From positions 29,202,001 to 29,266,000 of the forward strand of contig OZ231128.1 of assembly GCA_965153355.1 (NCBI GenBank): a stretch of DNA of 64,000 nt, in the 5' to 3' direction. The notes under the pieces are model-generated. The model was not told the origin of the DNA and did no database searches. It saw only the letters and a list, made by a program, of their open reading frames with translations. Of this stretch, positions 1 to 11,139 are shown one piece after another; positions within the stretch are counted from its first letter, which is position 1; every line of letters begins with the position of its first letter. Source of the DNA: Flaccisagitta enflata (lineage: Eukaryota > Chaetognatha > Sagittoidea > Aphragmophora). A program made the translations under genes and the position numbers.

Positions 1-185
1 TCATTTCTTTTCCTATTTCTTCTTTTTCTTTTTGTTTTGTTTTTCTTTCTTGTTCTTTCCGTTTTCTTTTTCTTTCTTGTTCTCTTCGTTTTCTTTTATC
101 TACTTTCTCTTTTTCTTTTTCTTTTTCTTTTTTTTTTCTTCTTCTTCTTCTTCTTCTTCTTCTTCTTCTTCTTCTTCTTCTTCTT

Positions 186-216
<31 letters not shown>

Positions 217-430
217 TTATTATTATTATTATTATTATCATTATTATTCCTCTTCTTCTTCTTCTTCTTCTTCTTCTTCTTCTTCTACTTTTACTTTTAT
301 TTTTACTTTTACTTTTACTTTTACTTTTACTTTTACTTCTTCTCCTTCTTCTTCTTCTTCTTCTTCTTCTTCTTCTTCTTCTTTTCTTTTTCTCTCACCT
401 CTTCTTTCTTTTTGTTGCCATTCATCGTCT
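1..430. repeat. TTC/TTTTC polypyrimidine tract
   Basis: Low-complexity T/C sequence dominated by TTC triplets (about 139-211, 247-285 and 348-385), with short TTA and TTTTAC runs between. It yields long Ser- or Phe-rich reading frames that are products of the repeat. Nothing gene-like is visible in it. Confidence 0.9.
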
Positions 431-540
431 TATTAGACTTTTTGGTCGCGTGAACGCGACTCTAGAAGCCGCTGTGTCGGTCGGTCTGTTGGTCGGTCGG
501 TCCGTCTCGTAACTTTTTTGAAATATGGCTCTAATCTTCA

Positions 541-1600
541 TTTTAAAGGTACTTTAGGGTACTTAAGGGTACTTAAGGGTACTTTAGGGTAATTCAAGGT
601 ACATTAGGTGCTTAAGGGTACTTTAAGCTTGGAGGTACAGTAGATCTCGTCTAGACTTGAGATAACGGGGGCAAGCATTGTGGAAAGACGAATGAAGGCT
701 GGGGAGCAATATTTGGATAATAGACTAATCAAAGGATGATTAATTCCCCATGATAGCTGGTTGCTATGGAAACACATTTCCATGTATTCTCGCTAAAGTG
801 TCAATATTTTAAGAGATTTTTTTAGAGAACATTGCTTAAAATAAAATTTGCTACAACTTTCCTACAGTATGTTCTGTAAGAATGTCGCTGGTTTGGCCAT
901 TGCTAGGGAGCGTATCCATGTGTGACAACCCCTAGCAACCGCTAAACGAGCGACATTCTTACAGAACATACTGTGGGAAAGTTGTAGTAAATTTTATTTT
1001 AAGCAATGTTCCCTAAAAAAATCTCTCAAAATATTGATACTTTAGCGAGAATTCATGGAAATGTGTTTCCATGGCAACCAGCTATCATGGGCAATAAAGC
1101 ATCCCGTTATTAGTTTATGTTTAAAATATCAGTCCCCTGGCTTCATTTGTTTTCCTACAATACTTGCCCCCGTTATCTCAAGTCTAGACGAGATCTACTG
1201 TACTTAAAGCACCTCATGTACCTAAAGTACCTAACTAAAGTACCCTAAACTAAAGTACCCTAAACTAAACTACCCTAAAGTACCTAAAGTACCCTAAAGT
1301 ATCCTTAAGTACCTAAAGTACTCTTGGGTACCCATAAGTACCTAAAGCACTGACTGGGTACTTTAGGGTACATAAGGGTACTTTAGGGTACTTAAGGTAC
1401 TTAAGGGTACTCTAGGGTACCTTAGGTACTTTAGGGTCGTTTAGGGTACTTAACCGTACTGTAGGGTACTTAAGGTACCTTTACCTTTATTACCTTTACC
1501 TTTATTACCTTTACTTTTATTACCTTAATTACCTTTATTACCTTTATTACTTTTATTACCTTTATTACCTTTATTACCTTTATTACATTGATTACCTTTT
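541..1600. repeat. GGGTACTTTA decamer and TTACCTTTA repeats
   Basis: Degenerate tandem repeats of about ten bases (GGGTACTTTA and variants) at 541-620 and 1203-1470 flank the foldback G1. They pass into TTACCTTTA repeats at 1471-1600. They form the internal tandem region of the surrounding HL copy. Confidence 0.8.
638..1200. mobile_element. Foldback MITE G1 (TA-flanked palindrome)
   Basis: A 563-bp imperfect palindrome with tips CAGTAGATCTCGTCTAGAC at the left and the complement at the right. It is flanked by TA on both sides (636-637 and 1201-1202). The arms are about 270 bp, with a short spacer near 905-925. The core contains CCTACAGTATGTTCTG and GCTAGGG..CCCCTAGC segments shared with G2 and G3. 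There is no reading frame. The TA flanks and CAGT tips suggest a Tc1/mariner-type non-autonomous element. Confidence 0.88.
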
Positions 1601-1602
1601 TT

Positions 1603-2190
1603 GGGCAGCGGCCCCGGAGGGGCCGATGACCTATGATTCCACATAGGGCAATTTTCTCCGGTTTCCGTTTTCCGTCCGTCCGTCCCCCCCTCCCCCAAGC
1701 CTCAAATAAAGCCTCTCAGACCCCAAATCAGGCCTTTTCGACTACAAATCAGACCTTTCTGACCCCGAATCAGGCTTCTCAGACTCCAAATCAGGCCTCC
1801 CAGACCCCAAATCAGGCCTCTCAGACCCCAAATCAGGCCTCCCAGACCCCAGATCAGGCTTCTCAGACCCCAAATTAGGCCTCTCGGATCCAAATCAGGC
1901 CTCAGACCCTATGTCAGGCTTTTCAGACCCCAAATTAGACCCCTCAGACCCAAATAAGGCCTTTCAGACCCCAAATCAAGCCTCTCAGACCCCAAACCAC
2001 GCCTCTCACACTCTAAATCAGACCTTTCAGAGCCAAAATCAGGCCTCTCAGCCCTCCAAACCAGCTTCTCAATCATAGAATCATAGGTCATTGGCCCCTC
2101 CGGGGCCGCTGCCCCTCTCATAAGCTCATTCCCACATACACTAACTTAGGGGCATCGGGTACCGCTGACCATGTAACGCTTTTGCGACTA
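1603..2190 (+). mobile_element. C-family element, copy 1
   Basis: Starts after a T run with GGGCAGCGGCCCC and a GGCCCC/GGGGCC hairpin, then ATGACCTATG. The centre is a degenerate tandem repeat of about 20-24 bp containing CCAAATCAGGCCTCTCAGA (1690-2060). The inverted partner of the head (CATAGGTCA..GGCCGCTGCCC) is at about 2078-2115. The tail GGTACCGCTGACC..TTTTGCGACTA ends at 2190. The reading frames here are repeat products. Confidence 0.75.
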
Positions 2191-2283
2191 TTACCTGTAT
2201 TACCTTAATTACCTTTATTACCACGCGACTAAGGTTTGTTGACCTTGTTTATCCTCTTGTTTTCTTTTGGGGGACTGTTTTTG

Positions 2284-2560
2284 GCAGCGGTCTCAAAGGG
2301 CTGATGTCCTGTAGAGCATTGGAAGAATTTTTGGGTGTCTATGAGTCTATCAATCCTCGGCTTATCCATCCATCTCCTCCATTGGCCCTCCTTTCAACCC
2401 TCTAATCAGCTCTCCCCTAACACAAATTAGCTATCTCAGACTACAAATAAGCCAAACTATTATCAAATTGGCCCTCTCAGCTTTCAGACCTCAATTCAGC
2501 TCTTTCTTGAATCCCAAATCAGATATTTCAAGTCTACAATCAGCTACCAGCTAACCCAGT
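2284..2560 (+). mobile_element. Diverged C-family remnant
   Basis: Begins after TTTTT with GGCAGCGGTCTCAAAGGGCTGATG, a decayed version of the C head. It then has degenerate CAAATCAGCTCT-like repeats as in copy 1. No clear tail was found. Confidence 0.4.
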
Positions 2561-2629
2561 ACAAACTGAAAGTACATAGGGAGCAATGACGCCTTCAGAA
2601 ATATAATCGTTATTGTCAGTTTTATATTT

Positions 2630-2810
2630 AGTTGTAAGCACGCGACTTACACCCCACATTGTCCATCAGTCCGTCCATCGGTACATTTGTGGATCCGTCA
2701 AACTGAACTTTTTTGTTGCGGACACGCAACTCTATAGGAAGATTTGTCCGGCTGTCCATCGGTCTATTGGTCCATTGGCTATTGTTCCCAACAAACTGTA
2801 TGCAAACAAG
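2630..2810 (+). mobile_element. Two tandem HL 5' ends
   Basis: AGTTGTAAGCACGCGACTTACACC at about 2632 and GTTGCGGACACGCAACTC at about 2714 are HL A- and B-type 5' hairpins. Both run into GTCC/GGTC-type repeats. No 3' end follows, so these are truncated copies. Confidence 0.6.
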
Positions 2811-3249
2811 GAAGAGGGAACCGCTGCATCTCAACCGCCAACACTTGTGTTTTGAGATAAAATTGAATGAAATGAAAAAACAAAAATGAAAAAGAAAAAG
2901 AAAAATGAAACTGAGGATCAATTGTTGTGCCGGCTTTGACGCATCCTGCTTGGCCTTGCCCTTCTCTCCTTTGGCCTTACCTCTCCCCGACCTTGTGTGA
3001 AGCTCAGACTGCTGACATTAGCCAGTGATCATCTCATCACTTATCATCTCATCACTTATCATCTCTATTCGTGGTTTACAATTGATTTTCTCAAAAGTAT
3101 CAATTTATCATTAAAACACTTTTCATCACTGGAGGTCTAGTGTAAGCGATGGTTTGCATTCGTTTTCACTCTTAGGAAAATCTTTGCTCATATTTCTCAC
3201 GGCACCTCTTGATTTAGTCATCGTAGCCAACAGCCCAACAGCCATTTTT
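2811..3249. other. No gene seen; short ATCATCTCATCACTT repeat
   Basis: Unassigned sequence with a short A-rich stretch (2868-2905) and a small tandem repeat of TTATCATCTCATCAC near 3025-3065. No credible exon or element end was recognised. Confidence 0.5.
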
Positions 3250-3460
3250 AATTGCGGACACAAAACTCTGTAAGAGGCTTTGTCCGTCTGTCGGGCTGTT
3301 GGTCCATCGGTCCGTAACATAGGTGTCGTAAGTTGTAGAAACGCGCTTTTGGATGTGTTTGTGTGAAGGGAGATAGTTAGTGAGGAGTTGGGTTGAAGCT
3401 GGGGGCTGGATGCTCCTACCCACCTGTCCGCAACGATATTGTGACCCCGGGTCACTTGTT
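3250..3460 (+). mobile_element. HL subfamily L element
   Basis: The 5' end AATTGCGGACACAAAACTC is followed by AAGAGGCTTTGTCCG and GTCC/GGTC repeats. The 3' part has CCACCTGTCCGCAACG and then a perfect hairpin GTGACC-CCG-GGTCAC and TTGTT. The middle (GTGTTTGTGTGAAGGGAG) matches a partial copy at 11605-11726. Confidence 0.65.
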
Positions 3461-3501
3461 TCATTCAACATCAACTGGCCAGACAAGTAAAGATCTAATT
3501 A

Positions 3502-5066
3502 ACCTTGGCATCATAAAAAATGGCGGATTTTAAAAACCTACTTTAACCAACTTAATTTCAAAGAAACTAAGGAAAATCGGTGATGGTTGGAAAGGTCTTC
3601 GAAAGATCTTTCATTTGAGTCATGTCGCGACATTGTCGCTAAAATGGTTTAGATGCTACATTAATTTGAAAAACACTATACTTTTTTCACCCTTACGGTG
3701 TATCATAAAAAACAGTTTGCTAATAATTTCATTGCTACTAAAATGATAGAAGACTTTGTCCGATTGCCTTGAAATTTTAGATGATGTCTAGCATGTGTGT
3801 CTTTTGATATCGGTTCAAATTTTGTGAGAATCGGAAATTGTTTTCTATCATTTTTGCATGATCCTTTATTATGCCATGTCAAAATTCCTGAAAAATGATG
3901 CAATTTCAAAAAAAACTTACATTTATTTCTGAATACTTAGAGCTGATTCTCAGATTGCTCCTTTGAAAGAGGGCCCAAAATATAGATCATTGAAAAAGCT
4001 CAAAGAGAGTCTTAGATTTTTCTTTTTTTTAACCATATCTTTATAAACAAAACACTTAATGAATCCTAATCACTAATTCCTTCAAACCAAAGTTTTGCAA
4101 ACCAACATTAAAATCTTTTGCATGGTGAAAATGATACAGTATGATTCTTTTGAAATGCAACATAAGGAACCTATATATCTCCACTCCTGAGCATCGTAGC
4201 AGGACGCAGATTGCACCATTGGATAGAGCACCAAAAACTATTTTTTCTATGTCTTTTCTGATGTCATGATGCAACATGACGTATCTTTACCACCAAGCCT
4301 GTAAAAACATTGACATCTTCAACATCTGGAAATTGGCTGTCTGATTCTCCTTCGAAAAAATATGAGCGAGATCCGTTGATCAAATGATTGGTGTTCATGA
4401 GGCCAACTGAATCATGACACAAATATTTTCTAAAGTATGTCTAGAAAATCACATGGAAGCCCCTTGATTGCTGATTATTTGACCAACTGAACCTCCTCAT
4501 TCTTTTTGGAAGGAGAATCAGACAGCCTATTTCTTGACGTCATAGATATCAACGTTTTTACTTGCATTTTGGTAGACATATGTCATGATGCATCATGATA
4601 TCAGAAAACAACATAGAAAAAATAGTTTTTCGAGCTCTATCCAATGGTGCAAACCGCATCTTGCTACAATGCTCAGGAGTGGAGACATAAAGGTTTCTTA
4701 TGTTGCATTCCAAAAGAATCATACTGTACTAAAAGTTGTCCGATTTGAATGAAACTTTAGGAGCTGTTAAAGGAAAGTACGCTGTACCCCCATGTCAATT
4801 TTTGTCTCAATTGGATAAAGTAAAGTACGGTTTTTAAGAGATTGTTTTCATGTTATGATAGCTTACACACCGTAAGGGCAAAAAAAGTGTAGTGTTTTTC
4901 AAATTATTGTAGCTTCTGAACCATTTGAGCGACAATGTCGCGACACAACTCAAATGAAAGATCTTTCGAAGATCTTTCCAACCATCACCAATTTTCCTTA
5001 GTTTTGTTCAGATTAAGTTGGTTAAAAAAGGTTTTAAAAATCCGCCATTTTTTATGATGCCAAGGT
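3502..5066. mobile_element. 1.56-kb near-complete palindrome (foldback element)
   Basis: The tips ACCTTGGCATCATAAAAAA and its complement face each other and are flanked by TA at 3500-3501 and 5067-5068. Arm matches recur all the way in, for example TCGCGACATTGTCGC against GCGACAATGTCGCGA, TGTCTGATTCTCCTT against AAGGAGAATCAGACA, and a block around 4075-4290 against 4560-4740. The centre is near 4430. No protein is encoded. It is most likely a foldback DNA element, since TA flanks are typical of Tc1/mariner-type insertion. Confidence 0.82.
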
Positions 5067-5189
5067 TACCAGTAATGGCGGCTGTCGCCGTGAGGAAAAA
5101 AGTTGTAAGCATTGGTCACTTTTCACCATCTTCAGTCACTGAAATTTTGTTAGATCAAATCAAAAGCAATTGTATGTATTGACTGCACT

Positions 5190-5630
5190 GAAAATCAGAG
5201 AAAAAAAGGACTGAGCCAAATGAGCTAGATGAAAGAAAATAATCAAAATGATTCAATCAGACAACCAGCTTTGCTCACTGACATGCTTTCTTGTATTTGC
5301 ATGCTAAAATCAAAACATTAATCTATATATCCTGTTTAAAATCAGAGAAGAAGCGCAAGCTAAATGAGCTAAATGAGCTAGAATACTTTAAAACGCCCTC
5401 ACAGATGAGCAGCTCTGCTCACTGACATGTTTTTTTATTTGCTTGCTTAAACAAGTTTGAAAATACTCATTCATTTATCATATTTGAAATCAGAAAGAAC
5501 AGACTGAGCTAAGTGAGCTAAATGAGCTGAAATGCTCAAAAATACCCTCACAGATGAGCAGCTGTGCTCATAAACATATTTTCTTGTATTTGCATGCTCA
5601 AGTAAACATAAATACACTCCTTTATTGATA
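5190..5630. repeat. Three degenerate tandem copies of a ~145-bp unit
   Basis: Three successive blocks contain AATCAGA..GA, AAATGAGCT, CTCACTGACATG and TTTGCATGCT in the same order, at about 5190-5335, 5340-5480 and 5485-5630. The copies are diverged. No coding potential. Confidence 0.65.
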
Positions 5631-6901
5631 GAACACAAAATCGTAAAAAATCGGAAAAAATTCCATTCGAATTTTTTGTAAATAAATCTTTAAAAAATCA
5701 TAGCGCCAAAAGTATTTGTCGTAGAGCATTTTGCTTGGCGCCAAATGAAAGAGAATTATCAAATTTACTTACCCTATCAATTTCATTGGAAGCCTCAATT
5801 GCCCCTAGGAGAGCCTCAACTTTCTCATAAGAAAATGAAAACCCTGTTTCTCTCGAATATGTCAAAAAGTCGAAGACGAACTTCGACTTTTTTCCCGATC
5901 ATTTTCTATTTTGATTCATAATGAGTCGATAACAATCTACTGATAATTGAAGCTGAAGCGTCTCGAACAATGTAACAAAAAATTTGTCTCTTTCGCTCAT
6001 TGAGAATTTTCCCATTCAGTGAGCAGTTATGTCAAGGAATCCGGCGTTTAAATCCATATGTTTCCAACCCTGCCCCCGCTTTTTGCTTTCACCGTTTCTG
6101 AATGTCCCCGAACCCCTCCCCCCCCCCATCCCCTCACCGTTCCCCTCTTCTTTCGCCGCTCATCTTTTTCTCCTCGCTCATTTAGCACTCCATTTTCTTC
6201 TTTGCGTCTTTTTTTTTTGAAAACCCCCGTCTTTGGCTTCCTCCCACGCCCGGCCCTGCACTTAAACTCGTCTGTCGTTTCCTGTTCCTCCATCATCCCT
6301 TCCGCCTCCTTCTTCCTTTTCTCCTCCTCCTTCAATTCCTCTTCCTCTTCCTCTTCCCTCTTCCTCTTCCTCCTCCAAGTGATCGCTTCTTCGCGTCCCT
6401 CAATTGGCATCGATCTCCATAATCTCAATTTTCAATTAGATGCCAATTTGATCCTCCGCGATGTTATTCCGAAACAAGGCCACATGAGACGGCATGGTTG
6501 CGCCCTCGTGCAACTGTTTTTCTCATAGCATTCTTGCCACAAAGAAATTCGGCTCCAGAGATGAATGATGAGTGAATGAGAGTTGAAAGACAAGAAGATG
6601 AGTTCTGAATGACTTTATAAAAAGAAATAGCTATCCGACAAAAACTTCTCATTCAGTGAACAACAGTCTGCCTAGGAATCCTAATCCTAATCTCTTAATC
6701 CATCACGCCATTCGACAAAAAATCAACACATGCCACTCGGGTACTTGTTTGAAAACTAGAAAATAGCAAGCTTTAGAATCAAATATGGATTGGCAATCTT
6801 ACTTTTTGAAACCGCTTAATCTATCAATATATTCCTAATCTATCTATATATTTGATTGAAGGAATATGTTATGATATTTAGATGATAGATGGTGCCGAGT
6901 T
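5631..6901. other. No gene seen; CT-rich stretch at 6060-6380
   Basis: A/T-rich unassigned sequence with one long pyrimidine-rich block (6060-6380). That block gives Pro/Ser- and Glu/Lys-rich frames on opposite strands, which is typical of low complexity. No splice-bounded exon with convincing composition was recognised. Confidence 0.5.
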
Positions 6902-6965
6902 TTTAGTGCGTCCAAGCGTCTCCTACAGTGCTTTGTCCGTTCATCGGTCAGTCGGTCTAAAGCGT
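6902..6965 (+). mobile_element. Diverged HL 5' fragment
   Basis: TTTTTAGTGCGTCCAAGCGTC followed by AGTGCTTTGTCCGTTCATCGG resembles an HL 5' end with a changed terminal word. No 3' end was found. Confidence 0.4.
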
Positions 6966-7254
6966 TGGACCATGAAGCTTGAATTGAAATTGATTGAAAA
7001 ATGAGTAACCTAATGGTTTAAGTACACCATCCCGATGCTCAATGAGAAGCCTTCGATACAACGCCCGTAATGAAGTGGATGGCTACGAGGGGTGCCAACA
7101 TGGCGTAGAAACTTGGGTCCAGCCCTAAAAATATTCATTTTTAGTCGCGTGCACGCGACTCTACACCTTGCCGTGTCGGTCGGTAGGTCGGTCGGTAGGT
7201 CGGTCGGTAGGTCGGTCGGTAGGTCACGTTTATAAAATTATGACTTTTTAAGGT

Positions 7255-7515
7255 TTTTTAAGGTATTTTAAGGTACTCTAGGGTATTTCTGGGTACTTTA
7301 GGGTACTTCAGGGTAATTTAGGGTACTTAAGTTATTTTAAGTACTTAAGGTATTCTAGGGTACTTTCATATATTTTTGGGTACTTTTGGGTATTTTTGAG
7401 TATTGTTGAGTATAAATGGGTATCTTTAGGTGTTTTTGGGTATTTTTGGGTATATTTGGGTATTTTTGGGTATTTTTGAGTATAATTGGGTATTTTTGGG
7501 TATTTTGGGTATTTT
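7255..7515. repeat. GGGTATTTTT decamer repeat
   Basis: Degenerate tandem repeats of GGGTACTTTA passing into GGGTATTTTT, inside the HL copy at 7143-8722. Confidence 0.85.
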
Positions 7516-7624
7516 GTCAACTTTTTATTGGACACTCGTTATTGGTTCAGAATGTAACTTTTTTTGGGACAGACGTTATGAAGTATGAAGTTATAGTATG
7601 AAGTTATGTAGTATGAGGTTGTAG

Positions 7625-8296
7625 TATGTAACTTTCAGAGATAGTATGTAAGTATGTGAGTATGTAGGTAAGTATGTAAGTATGTAAGTATGTAAGTAAG
7701 TATGTATGTAAGTATGTAAGTATGTAAGTATGTAAGTTTGTGAGTATGTAGGTAAGTATGTAAGTATGTAGGTATGTTAGTATGTATGTAAGTATGTAAG
7801 TACGTAAGTATGTAAGTATGTGAGTATGTAGGTAAGTATGTAAGTATGTAAGTATGTAAGTATGTATGTAAGTATGTAAGTATGTAAGTATGTAAGTATG
7901 TGAGTATGTGAGTATGTAGGTAAGTATGTAAGTATGTAAGTATGTATGTAAGTATGTAAGTATGTAAGTACGTAAGTATGTAAGTATGTGAGTATGTAGG
8001 TAAGTATGTAAGTATGTAAGTATGTAAGTATGTAAGTATGTAAGTAAGTATGTATGTAAGTATGTAAGTATGTAAGTATGTAAGTATGTGAGTATGTAGG
8101 TAAGTATGTAAGTATGTAAGTAATTATGTAAGTAAGTATGTAGGTATGTAAGTATGTAAGTATGTAAGTATGTAAGTATGTAAGTAAGTATGTAAGTAAG
8201 TATGTATGTAAGTATGTATGTAAGTATGTAAGTATGTATGTAAGTATGTAAGTATGTAAGTATGTATGTAAGTAAGTAAGTAAGTAAGTATGTATG

Positions 8297-8327
<31 letters not shown>

Positions 8328-8408
8328 GTAAGTATGTAAGTATGTAAGTATGTAAGTATGTAAGTAAGTAAGTATGTAAGTATGTAAGTAAGTATGTAAG
8401 TATGTAAG

Positions 8409-8439
<31 letters not shown>

Positions 8440-8640
8440 GTATGTGTATGTAAGTATGTAAGTATGTAGTATGTATGTAAGTATGTAAGTAAATATGTAA
8501 GTATGTATGTATGTAAGTATGTAAATATGTAAGTATGTAATTAGGTAAGTATGTAATCATGTAAGTATGTAAGTATGTAAGTAAGTATGCAGTATGTAAG
8601 TATGTAGTAAGTAAGTATGTAGTATGTTAAGTATGTAGTA
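7625..8640. repeat. GTAAGTAT / GTAT microsatellite, ~1 kb
   Basis: About 1 kb of mixed GTAAGTAT, GTATGTAT and GTGAGTATGTAG units. It leaves a 318-codon minus-strand frame rich in Thr, Tyr, Leu and His, which is a repeat artefact. Confidence 0.95.
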
Positions 8641-8889
8641 TGAAGTTATGTAGTTGTGTGTAGTATGAAGTTGTGTAGTTTTGTGTAACTTAGCACGCGA
8701 CTGTTGGCCTGTTGGGCTTGTTTTGAGCGGGCCCGCTCCCTACAATTTTAGCGAGCGGACAGAAAAACAGCGGGCCCGACAAAATTGCCTCTATATCAAT
8801 TGTATACAATGTTACATCACAATAGTTGTTTCCCCTTTTGTTGCGACAACTTAAAAGAATTCAGCAAACATCGAAGGTATTTTTACTGT

Positions 8890-8932
8890 GTGTGTGTGAG
8901 TGTGAGTATGAGTGTGTGTGACAGAGAGAGAC

Positions 8933-8969
<37 letters not shown>

Positions 8970-9145
8970 GACAGAGAGAGTCAGACAGAGAGAGAGAGAG
9001 AGACAGAGAGAGACAGAGAGGGAGATACAGACAGAGAGCGACAGACAGAGAGAGACAGAGACAGAGAGAGACATTCAGTGAGAGAGAGTGCGACAGACAG
9101 TGAGACAGAGAGACAATGAGACAGAGTGACAGTGAGACAGAGACA
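8890..9145. repeat. AGAC/AG-rich microsatellite
   Basis: GTGTGTGAG followed by mixed AGAC and AG units. It gives Arg/Glu/Asp/Gln-rich frames that are not genes. Confidence 0.9.
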
Positions 9146-9719
9146 CAGCGAGTTCACAATCCGCCATGATGGGAAAAAAGGGTAGAGTTGACGTATTGAA
9201 AAAAGTTTATATTTTGTTATTTTCCACTCGTACTAATCCCATTGGTTCCAAATGTCAAATAAAAATTACTTCGAATTTATCACTAGTATGAAAATAATGA
9301 ATAAATGTGTCTTTAATCAGTGTACAAGTCAATGGGGGTCATCAAAGTTACAGGATCATCTAGGATCCGCGCCGTTTGGCTTTCGTACACATACAGCATC
9401 ATTCCTTTCATGTGCGCGGAGTTTACCTTGATGCGCGCGCTGTCGGAAATGAATCTCAGCTGAGAACGAGCCTAATTTCTAATTACTCAATCATACAAAT
9501 TAGGTTATGAGCGATTGGTCATTCTCTTCTTACTCTAAAGTTCTACATTATTAAGTATTAGGTTTTATCATACAGAGACTTTTCATGAAGTTGTTTAAGG
9601 TCTTTTTAAAGATAATGGTAGCACAGAGGGAAAATCGTAACCCTTTTTCTTTCATTCTGACAGAAACAATGATAGAGAAATTGACCCTTTGGTTTTCCTC
9701 AATTTTCTTGGTGGAAGCG
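9146..9719. other. No gene seen
   Basis: Moderately A/T-rich unique-looking sequence without a reading frame, splice-bounded exon or element tip that I recognise. Confidence 0.5.
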
Positions 9720-10165
9720 AGTTGCTCTAGAGCTGTCTTAGAGTTGTCTTAGAGTTTTCATAAAGTTGTCGACGAGTTATCTCCGAGTCGTCCAAGTGTT
9801 GTCCTACTGTTGTTCTGGACTTGTCTGAGAGTTGTCCTAATTGTCCAAGAGTCATTCTGAAGTTGTCTAAGAGTTGTCCAAGATGTCATGGAATTGTTTT
9901 TCAAGTGTCCTGGAATTGTTCTAAAATTGTCTTACCGTTGTCCTAAGTTGTCTTAGATTTGTCCTAAAGATGTCCTAGACTTATGCTAGAGTTGTCCCAA
10001 TTGTCCTTCAGTTGTTTTAGGTTTTTTTGGCGTTGTCCAAGTTGTCCTAGAGTTGTTTTGAAGGTGTGCTAGAATTGTCCAACTGTGGTCTTAGAGTTGT
10101 CAACTGTCAACTGTTGCATAGTTGTCCTAGTTTTCTAAAATGTCCTAGTTGTCCTAGTGTTGTCT
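9720..10165. repeat. Degenerate GTTGTCCTAGA repeat
   Basis: About 30 imperfect copies of an 11-18 bp motif centred on GTTGTCCTAGAGTTGTC. No coding potential. Confidence 0.8.
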
Positions 10166-10664
10166 TTTAATTGCCATAATAGGGGTCACCAGATCATTTG
10201 GTCAGGAGCAGTGAGGCAAAAAATCGCGAAAACCCAGGGGTGTATAGAGTTGAAGAAAATCAAAAACTTGAAAAAAAGAAAAACCTACACCTACACCTAC
10301 ACCCCCAACCACTACTTCCACACACTTCCACACACACACACACACACACATACACCCACACACACAATAAAAACTGCACATTTTTTGCGTTTTCAACTTG
10401 AGTGTGATGGACAGACCAATGGACCAACGGACCAATGGACAAAGCCTCTTGCAGAGTTGCGTGTCCGCTAAGGCCTTGCGGGTTTGGCTGTGAGAAGGCC
10501 GAGGCTCAAATTTGAGGCCAAACCCGAAATTTGGTTTTGCTTACAGAACCGACCTTGTTTTCTAGGAGTTTTTTGCTTTTATATCATTCTTTCATTCTTC
10601 CACTCATCAAACTATTTTCTGTTTTTTTTTTCTCATCTTTATGATAATATTATATGTTTATGTG

Positions 10665-10671
<7 letters not shown>

Positions 10672-10747
<76 letters not shown>

Positions 10748-10812
10748 CACTTTTTCTCTTTTTCTCTTTTTCTCCCTTTCTCTCTTTCTCTCTTTCTCTC
10801 TCTCTCTCTCTA
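10672..10812. repeat. (TC)n microsatellite
   Basis: TGTC then a pure TC run to about 10744, followed by interrupted TTTCTC units. Confidence 0.97.
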
Positions 10813-10837
10813 ATTGCATTTATTTCTTTGTTTTTTT

Positions 10838-11010
10838 AGTTGTGTGCTACGCGACTACACCCCGCTTTGTCGGTCGGTTGGTCACACTTTACTTTTTTTA
10901 TGATTTTTATGTTTGGACCTCACTGCTCCTGCCCGAATGGTCTAGTGACCTAAAATATGGCCCCTGCCCACCAGCACGCGACTTTGGTAGCCGTGTATCC
11001 GGCCTTGTTT
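10838..11010 (+). mobile_element. HL subfamily A element
   Basis: Starts after seven T with AGTTGTGTGCTACGCGACT, then CACCCCGCTTTGTCGGTCGG, CACACTTTAC and CTCACTGCTCCTGCCC. Ends GCACGCGACT, GCCG-TGTATC-CGGC hairpin and CTTGTTT. A short, complete copy of 173 bp inside element M. Confidence 0.85.
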
Positions 11011-11139
11011 CTTATTATGTTGTTCAAACTAATTCTTTTTTCCTTCTTGCTCATATTTTTTGCTGTCTCACTATGTCTGTGTCTGTGTGTGTCTGTTCTT
11101 TTTCTATTTTGTTTCTCTCATTTTTTTTCTCCCTTTTTT

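Larger units (their letters stand above)
444..2249 (+). mobile_element. HL subfamily A element, 1.8-kb composite copy
   Basis: The 5' end at 444 has the HL terminal hairpin (GGTCGCG, CGCGACT) and GTCGGTCGG repeats. The matching 3' motif CGCGACT is at 2224-2230, followed by hairpin AAGGT-TTGTTG-ACCTT and GTTT. Between the ends lie a GGGTACTTTA decamer tract, foldback element G1 (638-1200), a TTACCTTTA tract and a C-family element (1603-2190). I infer one HL copy enlarged by tandem expansion and two insertions. Unrelated 5' and 3' fragments of two copies are an alternative. Confidence 0.55.
7143..8722 (+). mobile_element. HL subfamily A copy with 1.5 kb of internal microsatellite
   Basis: The 5' end is the perfect palindrome AGTCGCGTGCACGCGACT and is followed by GGTAGGTC repeats. 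The 3' end has GCACGCGACT, the exact complement of the first ten bases, then GGCC-TGTTG-GGCT and TTGTTTT. Everything between is simple repeat, so I read this as a single HL copy whose internal tandem region expanded from the usual 50-150 bp to about 1.5 kb. No host sequence was recognised inside. Confidence 0.75.

Noticed and set aside
1633-2121. Frames with repeated QTPNQAS and matching minus-strand repeats
   Set aside because: Products of the C element's short tandem units.
6048-6528. Overlapping 126- and 156-codon frames on opposite strands
   Set aside because: Low-complexity CT-rich block; Glu/Lys- and Pro/Ser-rich composition, no splice or family support.
7604-8560. 318-codon minus-strand frame rich in Thr, Tyr, Leu and His
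   Set aside because: It is the translation of the GTAAGTAT microsatellite and has no non-repeat content.
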